NCBI GenBank assembly: GCA_025966315.1
Contig: JAOPUZ010000072.1
Span: 1-64,000 of the forward strand
Direction: 5' to 3'
DNA from: Frankiales bacterium
Lineage (GTDB): Bacteria; Actinomycetota; Actinomycetes; Mycobacteriales; Jatrophihabitantaceae
DNA length: 64,000 nucleotides
Part shown: positions 18,754 through 28,344 of the stretch, in pieces
Layout: the number at the start of each line of letters is the position of its first letter
Position numbering within the stretch: position 1 is the stretch's first letter
The notes under the pieces: generated by a model
The model's input: the letters and a program-made list of their open reading frames with translations, nothing else
Database searches by the model: none
What the model was told of the DNA's origin: nothing
Position numbers and translations under genes: made by a program

Positions 18754-19953
18754 TCAGCCGCTGTCGACATCATCGCCGTGTGCGCGCAGATACCGGCCGA
18801 AGTGGGGCACGGTGAACGCGATCCGACCGCGTTCAGCCGAATAGATCAAGCCTTTCTTGAGCAGTGCGTCGCGAGCAGGCGACAACGACTGCGGCTTGCG
18901 GCTCAACGCCTCGGCGACGGCCGACGTCAGCACCGAATCGGGTTCGGACGCGCTGGCCGCCGCCATGCCCCGCAGGTATTCGCGCTCGGCCGGCGTCGCC
19001 CGTTCGTACCGGGAACCGAAGAAACCCACCGCCAGTTCGGCCTCCGCCTCTGGAGCGGCGACCCGGACATCGCCCGCCTCGATCGGGCTGTGCGGCGCGA
19101 CGTCCCAGACGGCCTTGCCGTAGGCCTGGATGAAATACGGATAGCCGGCAGTGACCTCGTACATGGCGGTCAGCGCGTCTTCGGTGAAGTCACCGCCCTC
19201 GTCGCGAGCCGGGCTGCGCAGCGCCCGATCGGCCGCCTCGCGATCCAGCCGATCAATTCGTGAGTACCGGAACAGCCGCTCGCTGTACGACTTGCTCGCA
19301 CTCAGCACCGCGGGCAGGTGGGGCAGGCCGGCCCCGACCACAACCAACGGCAACGCGTGCTGGCTCAGTTCATGACAGGCCGCGCACAACGCCGAGACAT
19401 CCTCCGGCTCGAGATCCTGCATCTCGTCGATGAAGATCGCGACGCCCCGACCGGAGTCGGCCGCGAGCCCGGCGACGTCGGCCAGAAGTTCCACCAGGTC
19501 GATCTCGATGTCGCCCGAGTCGGCCCGGCCGGCAACGAGTGGTGCATCGATGCCCGGCTGCCACCGATCTCGCAGTTTCGCACCGGGCAGCTCCTTCTGC
19601 GCGAACGACTTGAGGACACCGAGCACGTGCTGGCGCGCCTCGTCGTTCGTCGCCCCGAGCTCGCGGATGGCCAGGTGCAGGGCTGCGGACAGCGGCCGGC
19701 GCAACGCCTGACCCGGCCGGGCCTCCAGCTTTCCGGTGCCCCAGCCGGCGCGGACCGCCGCGGAGCGCAGGGCGTTCAGCAGCACCGTCTTGCCCACGCC
19801 CCGTAGGCCGGTGAGCACGATCGAGCGTTCGGGGCGACCGTTGGTCACCCGCTCGATCAGCACGTCGAAGGACGCCAACTCGCCGTCGCGACCAGCCAGT
19901 TCGGGTGGGCGTTGCCCCGCGCCGGGGGCATACGGGTTGCGCACCGGATCCAT
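18754..19953 (-). CDS. AAA family ATPase (archaeal-ATPase/Orc1-like)
   Basis: Walker A LTGLRGVGKTVLL, Walker B GVAIFIDEMQDL, C-terminal winged-helix-like region. Confidence 0.82.
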   Translation of the reverse strand: MDPVRNPYAPGAGQRPPELAGRDGELASFDVLIERVTNGRPERSIVLTGLRGVGKTVLLNALRSAAVRAGWGTGKLEARPGQALRRPLSAALHLAIRELGATNDEARQHVLGVLKSFAQKELPGAKLRDRWQPGIDAPLVAGRADSGDIEIDLVELLADVAGLAADSGRGVAIFIDEMQDLEPEDVSALCAACHELSQHALPLVVVGAGLPHLPAVLSASKSYSERLFRYSRIDRLDREAADRALRSPARDEGGDFTEDALTAMYEVTAGYPYFIQAYGKAVWDVAPHSPIEAGDVRVAAPEAEAELAVGFFGSRYERATPAEREYLRGMAAASASEPDSVLTSAVAEALSRKPQSLSPARDALLKKGLIYSAERGRIAFTVPHFGRYLRAHGDDVDSG

Positions 19954-20032
19954 GATCGGACAATATCGGGGTTTCTAGCGAGATCGGTATATTCGCTGAT
20001 ACGGCGATAGCGTGTCGCGCCCGACCGGGGTG

Positions 20033-20512
20033 CTAGCCGCGCCGCGGCGGCAGGTCGGCATGCTCCGTCGTGGACAGCATCACGCGGCCGATCTCACCGA
20101 GGGCCTTCAGCTGTTCCGAATTCAACTGGTCGATCAGGTACTGCCGGACCGCCGCCACATGCGGCGGCGCGGCCGACTCGACGACCGCGAAACCCTCATC
20201 GGTCAGCTCGGCCAGCTGACCGCGTTTGTCCGTAGGGCAATCAGTGCGCCGGATCCAGCCGCGTTCCTCCAGCCGCGCGACCGCGTGCGAGAGTCGGCTG
20301 CGCGAGGAATGGGTGAGGTCGGCCAGCTCGCTCATGCGCAGTGCGCGGCCAGGCACCTCGGACAACGGCACCAGGATCTCGAAGTAGGAATGCGACAACC
20401 CGCTGTCGGCCTGCAGCCGGCGATCGAGCACATCGGTCAGCGACCGGACGCCGTCGATGAAGGCGCGCCAAGATTCCTGCTCGCTGTCGGTCAGCCATCG
20501 TGTTTCTGCCAT
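20033..20512 (-). CDS. MarR family transcriptional regulator
   Basis: SYFEILVPLSEVPGRALRMSELADLTHSSRSRLSHAVARLEERGWIRR. Confidence 0.88.
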   Translation of the reverse strand: MAETRWLTDSEQESWRAFIDGVRSLTDVLDRRLQADSGLSHSYFEILVPLSEVPGRALRMSELADLTHSSRSRLSHAVARLEERGWIRRTDCPTDKRGQLAELTDEGFAVVESAAPPHVAAVRQYLIDQLNSEQLKALGEIGRVMLSTTEHADLPPRRG

Positions 20513-20638
20513 CAGACACCCACCCCCGCCAATCGGTGCGGCCCGGAGCCCCACCAATTGCAAATGTAGTGCGCTTGCAGCCTGGGCGGACTCTGCCGTT
20601 CCGGCAGCTTGTCTCAGCCCAGCTCGCCATCGCTCGGC

Positions 20639-21040
20639 TTACGGCTGCTCACCCGTTGGTTCGTCGGTCGGACGGAGCTGGTAGTGCTGCGTCTGCTGGC
20701 CGCGTAGCCGGTGCACCAGCGGGACGAGGACGCGATGCATCACCGGATACTTCGCGCTGAGCAGGTCGCGGGCCCGGGTCGACTCGGTGCCGTCCAGCAA
20801 TCGGGCGATGCCGGGCTGGTCGCTGCCGGTGGGACGCCCGAACGCGGTGCACGGCGCCACGCGTACGTCGGGAAAGTTGCGCAGCCGCTTCGCTTTGCCG
20901 GCGGTGGACCAGGTGCGGAAGTAGGCCATGCCGTGCTCGTCGACAACGACGCTCACCGGCGTTGGCACCCAGCTGCCGTCGCGCCGCCGGGTGCTCAACA
21001 GCATGTTCTTCGTCCGGCGGAAGTGTTCGAGGTCTTGCAT
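20639..21040 (-). CDS. PPOX class F420-dependent oxidoreductase
   Basis: RTKNMLLSTRRRDGSWVPTPVSVVVDEHGMAYFRTWSTAGKAKRLRNFPDVRVAPC. Confidence 0.88.
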   Translation of the reverse strand: MQDLEHFRRTKNMLLSTRRRDGSWVPTPVSVVVDEHGMAYFRTWSTAGKAKRLRNFPDVRVAPCTAFGRPTGSDQPGIARLLDGTESTRARDLLSAKYPVMHRVLVPLVHRLRGQQTQHYQLRPTDEPTGEQP

Positions 21041-21140
21041 CAGGCCATCCTTTCCGAGGTTGTGTACAGCCCGCTTATCGACGATGCGTACCGCTTAGAC
21101 TGGACCAAGCCCGACGCCGTCGAAACCCCCGAGGTCACAA

Positions 21141-22352
21141 GTGCAGGTCAACCCGGTCCGAGTGCTGTTGCTCGAGCAGATCCACCCTGACGCGATCGCG
21201 CGGCTTCAGTCCTGCGGTTACGACGTCACCGCATTGGACCGCGCCCTGGACGAGGACGAGCTGATCGAGGCCATTGCCGACGTTCAGCTGCTGGGCATCA
21301 GGTCCAAGACTCAGGTCACCGAACGGGTGATCGCGGCGGCGCCGAACCTCATCTCGATCGGGGCGTTCTGCATCGGCACGAATCAGATCGATCTGCTGGC
21401 GGCGACCACGCACGGCGTCACGGTGTTCAACGCCCCGTTCTCCAATACCCGCAGCGTGGTCGAGCTCGCCATCTCCGAATTGATCGCGCTGACTCGGGGG
21501 TTGACCGGCAAGAACGCCTCGATGCATGCGGGCGTCTGGGACAAGTCGGCCGACGGTGCCCATGAGGTGCGCGGCCGCACGCTGGGCATCGTGGGTTACG
21601 GCAACATCGGGACCCAGCTATCCGTGCTCGCCGAGAATCTGGGCATGCGGGTGCTCTTCTACGACACGACGGACAAGCTGGCGCTGGGCAACGCACACCG
21701 CACGTCCAGTCTCAAAGAACTGCTACACGATTCAGACGTCGTGACGCTGCACGTCGACGGCCGTCCCGAGAACATGAACATCTTCGGTGAGGCCGAGTTC
21801 GCGGCGATGCGGGACGGCGCAATCTTTCTCAACCTGTCCCGGGGTTTCGTGGTCGACTCTGCGGCGCTGCGCCGCAACATCGAGATCGGTCACATCGGGG
21901 GCGCCGCGGTCGACGTCTTCCCGGTCGAGCCCAAGGGCCGCGGCGACGAGTTCGTCTCCGAGCTGCGCGGCCTGCCCAACGTGATCCTGACCCCGCACAT
22001 CGGCGGATCCACCGAAGAGGCCCAAGAAGACATCGGCCGGTTCGTGGCCGGCAAGTTCCGGGATTTCGTGGCCGATGGTTCCACGGCGCTCAGTGTCAAC
22101 CTGCCCGGCCTCGACCTACCTCGCCGCGACGACACGCTCCGCCTCGTTCATCTGCACCGCAACGTCCCTGGGGTGCTGGCGCGGATCAACGGCCTGCTGG
22201 CATCGCACGAGGTGAACGTCGAGGCCCAGCTGCTCGGCACCCGCGGCGAGGTCGGCTATGTGGTCACCGACAGCGCCGGTGGCGTAACCCAGGCGATCGT
22301 GGACGAGATCCGGGCCATGCCCGAGACGATCAAGCTCCGGGTCGTCTTCTGA
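21141..22352 (+). CDS. serA: D-3-phosphoglycerate dehydrogenase with C-terminal ACT domain
   Basis: LGIVGYGNIGTQLSVLAENLGMRVLFYD; GAAVDVFPVEPK; ACT region NVPGVLARINGLLASHEVNVEAQLLGTRGEVGYVVTD. Confidence 0.92.
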   Translation: MQVNPVRVLLLEQIHPDAIARLQSCGYDVTALDRALDEDELIEAIADVQLLGIRSKTQVTERVIAAAPNLISIGAFCIGTNQIDLLAATTHGVTVFNAPFSNTRSVVELAISELIALTRGLTGKNASMHAGVWDKSADGAHEVRGRTLGIVGYGNIGTQLSVLAENLGMRVLFYDTTDKLALGNAHRTSSLKELLHDSDVVTLHVDGRPENMNIFGEAEFAAMRDGAIFLNLSRGFVVDSAALRRNIEIGHIGGAAVDVFPVEPKGRGDEFVSELRGLPNVILTPHIGGSTEEAQEDIGRFVAGKFRDFVADGSTALSVNLPGLDLPRRDDTLRLVHLHRNVPGVLARINGLLASHEVNVEAQLLGTRGEVGYVVTDSAGGVTQAIVDEIRAMPETIKLRVVF

Positions 22353-22603
22353 GCATCGCGGCTCGCGTTAGAGGCCGCGGCACCTCGCTGACACCGACGC
22401 AGGCCGGGGTCTGGGTCGGTGGTCTGGGCGGCTATCTCGCTGCCGTGCCTGCCTAGGTGCGGCGCCGCTACGACCTGTGCCAGCAGCGCATCGAATCTGC
22501 GTACCGTTACGAGCGGGGCGTCACACTGCGCCTGTTGGCGGGCGAGGTCATACCGTCGTCGGAATGCCTGCCGCACGAGAAACGGCGGCGGTGGCTAGCA
22601 GAG

Positions 22604-23557
22604 CTAGATCAGCGGCAGGACTTCGTCGGCGATGAGCTCCAGCTGGTCCAGGTCGTCGAAATCCATCACCTGCAGATAGATGGTGCTCGCGCCGATGTCG
22701 ACGTAGCTCCGGATCTTGTCGACCACCTCGGCGGGCGTGCCGCCGAAGGCGTTCTCACGCAAGGCGGCAACGTCGCCACCCTGGTTCGCCGCGCGCTGCT
22801 CGATCTCGGCGTCAGTACGACCGACGCACACCGCGTGGGCAAACGAGTACGTCATCGTCTCGGGCGCCCGACCTGCGGCGGCCACCGCGGCCCGAATCCG
22901 GTCGAAGATTGCGGCGGCACCCGCCACCGGCTGGAAGCCCACGTTGTACTCATCGGCGAAGCGCGCGGCCAGTGCCGCGGATCTCGTTTTGCCCTGGCCG
23001 CCCAGGATGATCGGCGGACGGGGTGACTGCGCCGGCTTGGGCAGGCCCGGCGAGTTGGTCAGCTGGTAGTAGCGGCCGTCGTAGTTGTAAGTGCCACCCA
23101 CCGGCGTCCGCCACAGGCCGTCGACGATCTCGACCTGCTCGGCGAACCGGTCGAAGCGCTCCGGCAGTTCGGGGTACGGGATGGCGTAGGCCGCGTGCTC
23201 GGCTTCGTACCAGCCCGCGCCGACGCCGAGTTCGATCCGTCCCCGGCTCATCTGGTCGACCTGCGCGACCTGGACGGCCAGCGGACCCGGATGGCGGAAT
23301 GTAGTCGGGCTGACCAGCGTGCCGAGTCGGATCCGCTCGGTGTCGCGGGCCAGGCCGGCCAGCATCACCCAGGCGTCGGAGGCGCCACGTTCGCCTTGCT
23401 CGCTGCGGTCACCGATCTGCAGGTAGTGATCCGATCGGAAGAAGCCGTCGAAGCCGAGCTGTTCGGTGGCTTGGGCCATCCGCAGCACCTGGTCGTAATC
23501 GGCGCCTTGCTGAGGCTCGGTGAATACGCGGATTCTTGTGCCGGCAGCAGGACTCAT
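22604..23557 (-). CDS. LLM class F420-dependent oxidoreductase (TIGR03560-like)
   Basis: IRVFTEPQQGADYDQVLRMAQATEQLGFDGFFRSDHY...RGRIELGVGAGWYEAEH. Confidence 0.87.
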   Translation of the reverse strand: MSPAAGTRIRVFTEPQQGADYDQVLRMAQATEQLGFDGFFRSDHYLQIGDRSEQGERGASDAWVMLAGLARDTERIRLGTLVSPTTFRHPGPLAVQVAQVDQMSRGRIELGVGAGWYEAEHAAYAIPYPELPERFDRFAEQVEIVDGLWRTPVGGTYNYDGRYYQLTNSPGLPKPAQSPRPPIILGGQGKTRSAALAARFADEYNVGFQPVAGAAAIFDRIRAAVAAAGRAPETMTYSFAHAVCVGRTDAEIEQRAANQGGDVAALRENAFGGTPAEVVDKIRSYVDIGASTIYLQVMDFDDLDQLELIADEVLPLI

Positions 23558-23586
23558 ACCCGAGAATCTATCTCGACCGCGGTTGT

Positions 23587-23613
23587 TGTCGATTCTGATC
23601 AGCGCCGTTCGTC
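23587..23613 (+). promoter_or_regulatory. candidate ECF42-type promoter
   Basis: TGTCGA (23587-23592), 17-nt spacer, CGTC (23610-23613). Confidence 0.55.
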
Positions 23614-23669
23614 GACTAAGTGTTCAACCCGAAAGGGATCTGCAGGCAACACATCGTCAGGAGCACATC

Positions 23670-24023
23670 ATGGCCCAGTACCTCATTTTGATCTACGAAG
23701 ACGAAACCCAGTACGAGAAGGGCGGCCCCGAGTTGTGGGCCGAGATCGGACAGGCGCACGCCCGCTTCGCCCAGCAAGTCGGTGAGAACGGTGCCCAGAT
23801 CCTGGGCGGCGAGGCCCTCACGCCGACCGGCACCGCGACCAGCATTCGGTCCGACGTCGTCACCGACGGGCCCTTCGCGGAGACGAAGGAACAGCTCGGC
23901 GGCTTCTACCTGATTGAAGCCAAGGATCTCGACCATGCGCTGACCATCGGCAAGCTCTGCCCCGCCCGCTTCGGCGGCGTCGAGGTTCGCCCGGTCATGG
24001 ACACCTCAGGGATGGGCGAGTAA
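23670..24023 (+). CDS. YCII-related/DGPF domain protein
   Basis: MAQYLILIYEDETQYEKGG...VTDGPFAETKEQLGGFYLIEAKDLDHAL. Confidence 0.9.
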   Translation: MAQYLILIYEDETQYEKGGPELWAEIGQAHARFAQQVGENGAQILGGEALTPTGTATSIRSDVVTDGPFAETKEQLGGFYLIEAKDLDHALTIGKLCPARFGGVEVRPVMDTSGMGE

Positions 24024-24030
24024 CGCGCCG

Positions 24031-25347
24031 GTGATCGAACCGGACGCGGTCCGGGCCGCGCTGGCCGACGTGCATCGTCGCGAGTGGGCTGCCGTGCTCA
24101 CCGCGACGATGCGCGTGGCCGGCTCCCTCGATCTTGCCGAGGAATGCGCGCAGGAGGCGTTCGTACGGGCATTGGAAACCTGGCCGCGGGACGGGCTGCC
24201 GCGCAATCCGGCCGCGTGGTTGACCACGACGGCGAAGCGGCGCGCACTGGATGCGCACCGGCGGGACACGACGCTGCGGGGCAAGCTGCCACTGCTCTTC
24301 GAACCGGACGAGGGAACTTCCGCGGCCGGGCTGCTCGACCCGGCCGAGGACACTCCGATGAACTGGTCGCACTTCGAACCCGAGCCGTCCTTCGGCGGCG
24401 CTCGCAGCATCCCCGATGACCGGCTGCGCCTGGTGTTCACCTGCTGCCACCCCGCCCTGGCTCGGGAAGCTCAGGTCGCTCTCACCCTGCGCCTGGTGTG
24501 CGGGCTGAGCACGCCCGATATTGCCAGCGCGTTCCTGGTCAGCGAAGCGACCATGGCGGCCCGGGTCACCCGGGCGAAGAAGAAGATTGCCGCCGCCCGG
24601 ATTCCCTACCGGATCCCAGCCCTGGCGGAGCTGCCCGAGCGGCTGGATGCGGTGCTGACCGTGCTGCACCTGGTGTTCACGACCGGCCACCTGGCCCCCT
24701 CGGGGACGGAGCTGCACCGGCCGGAGCTGGCCGAGCGCGCGATCGATTGCGGCCGCCTGCTGCTGGCCCTGATGCCGGACGAGCGTGAGGTGGCCGGCCT
24801 GCTCGCGCTGATGTTGCTGACCGACGCACGCCGGCTGAGCCGTACCGATTCGGCCGGACGGCTGGTGCTGCTGGCCGAGCAGGATCGGCTGCGCTGGGAC
24901 GCCGGCAAGATCGATGAAGGACGGCAGCTGGTGGTGCGCTCGCTGCGCGGCGGTCGGCCGGGACGGTTCGCACTGCAGGCCGCGATCGCCGCCTTGCACG
25001 CCGAGTCGCCCAGCGCGGCCAGCACCGACTGGAGCCAGATCGTCGGGCTGTACGACCTGCTGTTGCAAGCCTGGCCGTCGCCGGTCGTCGCGCTGAATCG
25101 CGCGGTGGCGGTGGCCGAGCGCGACGGTCCGCTTGCCGGGTTGGCCGCGCTCGACGAACTTGACCGGCGGGACGGGACGAGCCTGTCGTCCTATCACTAC
25201 CTGCCGTCGGCGCGAGCCGAATTGTGGCGTCGGCTGGGCCGGCGTGACCAGGCTGCGCAGTGCTACCGCGTTGCCCTCGAGTTGGTCGACAACGAGGCCG
25301 AACGGGTCTTCCTGGCCGAACGCCTTGCTGAGGTTACCGGCGAGTAA
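24031..25347 (+). CDS. ECF RNA polymerase sigma factor with long C-terminal extension (ECF42/SigI-like)
   Basis: AEECAQEAFVRALETWPRDGLPRNPAAWLTTTAKRRALDAHRR ... LYDLLLQAWPSPVVALNRAVAVAERDGP. Confidence 0.92.
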   Translation: MIEPDAVRAALADVHRREWAAVLTATMRVAGSLDLAEECAQEAFVRALETWPRDGLPRNPAAWLTTTAKRRALDAHRRDTTLRGKLPLLFEPDEGTSAAGLLDPAEDTPMNWSHFEPEPSFGGARSIPDDRLRLVFTCCHPALAREAQVALTLRLVCGLSTPDIASAFLVSEATMAARVTRAKKKIAAARIPYRIPALAELPERLDAVLTVLHLVFTTGHLAPSGTELHRPELAERAIDCGRLLLALMPDEREVAGLLALMLLTDARRLSRTDSAGRLVLLAEQDRLRWDAGKIDEGRQLVVRSLRGGRPGRFALQAAIAALHAESPSAASTDWSQIVGLYDLLLQAWPSPVVALNRAVAVAERDGPLAGLAALDELDRRDGTSLSSYHYLPSARAELWRRLGRRDQAAQCYRVALELVDNEAERVFLAERLAEVTGE

Positions 25348-25415
25348 TACACTTGGTTACTCACCAGTAACATAGCTCTGAGTCGGCGGGCTAGCGAGGT
25401 CAACGGGAGCATCCA

Positions 25416-27311
25416 ATGGGCCACTACGCGGCGAATCTGCGCGACATCGAATTCAATCTGTTCGAGGTGTTGGGAACTGATCAGCGGCTGGGCCAGGGCC
25501 CGTTCGCCGACCTGGATCTCGACACCGTCCGCAGCATCCTGGCCGAGGTGAAGAACCTGGCCGAGGGACCGTTGGCCGACTCTTACGTCGACGCTGATCG
25601 CAACCCGCCAGTGTTCGACCCGGCGACGAATTCGGTGACCATGCCCGAGTCGTTCAAGAAGTCCTACCGGGCCTGGCAGGACGCCGAATGGTGGCGGCTG
25701 GAATCGATTCCCGCGTACGGCGGCACCACCGCGCCCCGATCGCTCGTCTGGGCCATGGCCGAAATGGTGCTGGGCGCCAATCCGGCCGTCTGGATGTATT
25801 CCTCCGGTCCCGCGTTCGCGAACATCCTGTACGACCTCGGCACCGCCGAGCAGCGTCGGCTCGGCCAACTGATCGTGGATCGGCGCTGGGGGACCACGAT
25901 GGTGTTGACCGAGCCGGACGCCGGCTCCGACGTCGGCGCCGGCCGGACCAAAGCCATTCGGCAGGACGACGGCAGCTGGCACCTCGAAGGCGTGAAGCGG
26001 TTCATCACCTCCGCCGAGCACGATCTGAGCGAGAACATCGTCCATTTCGTACTGGCGCGACCGGAAGGCGCCGGGCCGGGCACCAAGGGACTGTCGCTGT
26101 TCATCGTCCCGAAGTTCCACTTCGATCCCGAGTCGGGCGATCTCGGCGAGCGCAATGGCGTGCTGGTCACCAACGTCGAGCACAAGATGGGCCTCAAAGC
26201 CTCGACCACGTGCGAGGTGCGCTTCGGTGAGACGGTGCCGGCTCAGGGTTGGCTGCTCGGCGAGGTGCATGACGGCATCGCCCAGATGTTCAAGGTCATC
26301 GAGCACGCCCGGATGATGGTCGGCACGAAGGCGTACGCCGAGCTGTCGGCGGGCTACCTGGCCGCCCTGGAATACGCCAAGACCCGCGTCCAGGGCGCAG
26401 ACCTGACCCAGGCGGCCGACAAGGCAGCGGCCCGGGTGACGATCATCAATCACCCCGACGTCCGTCGGCAGCTGATGCTGCAGAAGGCGTACGCCGAGGG
26501 CCTGCGGGCTGTGGGCCTGTATACCGCCAGCGTCCAGGACCAGATCCAGCAAGCCGAGTTCGCGCGCCGTGATGCGGCCGAGCGGGACAGCGCCGTCGCC
26601 GGTGGGATTTCGGCCACGGCCACGGACGCGGCCGCTGACACCAGGCTCCAACGGCTCAACGACCTGTTGCTGCCGGTCGTCAAGGGTGTCGGTTCTGAAC
26701 GCTCGTACGAACAACTCGGCCAGGCCCTGCAGGTTTTCGGAGGATCGGGCTTCCTGCAGGATTACCCGCTCGAGCAGTACATCCGCGACAACAAGATCGA
26801 CTCGCTGTACGAGGGCACGACGGCCATCCAGGCTCAGGATTTCTTCTTTCGCAAGATCGTTCGGGACCGGGGCGTGGCGTTGAAAACCATGTCCGGCGAG
26901 ATCTCCGGGCTGCTCGACGCGCTGAGCGGTGAGGGCCGGCTCAAGACTGAGCGGGCCGCGGTGAGCCAGGCGCTGGCCGAAGTGGGTGCCATGGTCGCGG
27001 CCATGACGGCCCAACTCGGCTCGGCCCAGGACAACCCGCGCAACGTGTACAAGGTCGGGCTGAACGCCACCCGGTTGCTGATGTCCTGCGGGGACCTGGC
27101 CATCGGCTGGATGCTGCTGCGACAGGCCTCCGTCGCGCTGCAACGGCTGGATGGCAACGGATTGTCCGCAGCCGATGAGGCGTTCTATGAGGGCAAGGTA
27201 GCGGTGGCGCGGTTCTTCGCCGCTACCGTGCTACCGGAACTGAGCGCCCGCCGGGCGGTGGTCGAGGCGACCGACCTAGCGTTGATGGATGTCGCCGAGT
27301 CGGCGTTCTGA
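25416..27311 (+). CDS. acyl-CoA dehydrogenase family protein
   Basis: [21 protein letters not shown]...[37 protein letters not shown]. Confidence 0.92.
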   Translation: MGHYAANLRDIEFNLFEVLGTDQRLGQGPFADLDLDTVRSILAEVKNLAEGPLADSYVDADRNPPVFDPATNSVTMPESFKKSYRAWQDAEWWRLESIPAYGGTTAPRSLVWAMAEMVLGANPAVWMYSSGPAFANILYDLGTAEQRRLGQLIVDRRWGTTMVLTEPDAGSDVGAGRTKAIRQDDGSWHLEGVKRFITSAEHDLSENIVHFVLARPEGAGPGTKGLSLFIVPKFHFDPESGDLGERNGVLVTNVEHKMGLKASTTCEVRFGETVPAQGWLLGEVHDGIAQMFKVIEHARMMVGTKAYAELSAGYLAALEYAKTRVQGADLTQAADKAAARVTIINHPDVRRQLMLQKAYAEGLRAVGLYTASVQDQIQQAEFARRDAAERDSAVAGGISATATDAAADTRLQRLNDLLLPVVKGVGSERSYEQLGQALQVFGGSGFLQDYPLEQYIRDNKIDSLYEGTTAIQAQDFFFRKIVRDRGVALKTMSGEISGLLDALSGEGRLKTERAAVSQALAEVGAMVAAMTAQLGSAQDNPRNVYKVGLNATRLLMSCGDLAIGWMLLRQASVALQRLDGNGLSAADEAFYEGKVAVARFFAATVLPELSARRAVVEATDLALMDVAESAF

Positions 27312-27332
27312 CCCTCGCCTACGCTCGCAGGT

Positions 27333-28214
27333 ATGAGTGAGTTCGCCCCGCAATGGATTGAGCTTCAAGGTGGCGTGAACGCGCGCGACGTCGCCGGACT
27401 ACCCGCCGCGGACGGTCGTATAGTTCAGGCCCGCCGGCTGCTGCGATCGGCGCACCTGCAGCACCTCACCTCGGCTGACGTCGACGTGCTGGTTGGCGAG
27501 TACGGCGTGCGGCGCATCGTCGATCTGCGGACGAACATCGAGGTGGACCGCGAAGGCCCGGGGCCGTTGCGGTCCGTACCCGACGTTTCGATCCATCATC
27601 TGTCGCTGTATCGCGACAGCGAGTCCGGCGTCCGGGTCGAGCCGGCTGATCTGGACGAGACCGCGGACTCCGTCGACGCCGTGACTGGTGCCGTTGACGA
27701 CGCGACGGCGACCGCGACCGTCGACGATGCCGCAGCCCCCGAGGTGCCGAACCCGGTGATGCCCTGGCACGGCAAGAAGGAATCGGTGCGCGGCCCGGTC
27801 ATCGACTCGTACCTGCGGTATCTGGAAAGCCGGCCCGACTCGATCGTCGCCGCGCTTCGCGCAATCGCCGAACCGCACGGCGCCACCCTGGTGCATTGTG
27901 CGGCGGGCAAGGACCGAACCGGGGTGATCGTGGCGCTCGCGCTGACCGTCGCCGGGGTCCCGGCTGACCTGGTCGCCGCCGATTACGCGGCGACCGAAAG
28001 TCAGCTCGACGCGATTATCGGCCTGCTCAGCCGGTCGGCGATCTACACGGAAGAGACCGCGTCTCCGGACGGCATGCCCATCCCGACCGCAGCCAACATG
28101 CTCGCTGTGCTGGACGCCATCGAAGAGGACTTCGGCGGTATCGAGGAATGGCTGGCGACCCAGGGCTGGACCACCGACGACACCCGTCGGCTGCGGGACA
28201 GCCTGCTGGACTGA
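27333..28214 (+). CDS. tyrosine-protein phosphatase
   Basis: GGVNARDVAGLPAADG...LRSAHLQHLT...LVHCAAGKDRTGV P-loop. Confidence 0.9.
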   Translation: MSEFAPQWIELQGGVNARDVAGLPAADGRIVQARRLLRSAHLQHLTSADVDVLVGEYGVRRIVDLRTNIEVDREGPGPLRSVPDVSIHHLSLYRDSESGVRVEPADLDETADSVDAVTGAVDDATATATVDDAAAPEVPNPVMPWHGKKESVRGPVIDSYLRYLESRPDSIVAALRAIAEPHGATLVHCAAGKDRTGVIVALALTVAGVPADLVAADYAATESQLDAIIGLLSRSAIYTEETASPDGMPIPTAANMLAVLDAIEEDFGGIEEWLATQGWTTDDTRRLRDSLLD

Positions 28215-28344
28215 AGCACCTTTGCTCGACACAGCAGTGGCCGATGTACGTAGGGCTCGCCGCGACGCCGAACGGCGCGCTGTTGAGGCCCTAAATCGTG
28301 CGTTGGTAGGCATTGCGCCGGGTCCCGGTCGGCGCGACGGGGGT

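Noticed and set aside
22353-22603. Possible gene fragment between serA and the LLM oxidoreductase
   Set aside because: Short open frames without recognisable motifs; no support beyond GC-rich openness.
25263-27143. 626-aa minus-strand ORF (also 23995..25197 minus and 28222..30159 plus)
   Set aside because: Shadow ORFs opposite clearly recognised acyl-CoA dehydrogenase, sigma factor and NHL genes.
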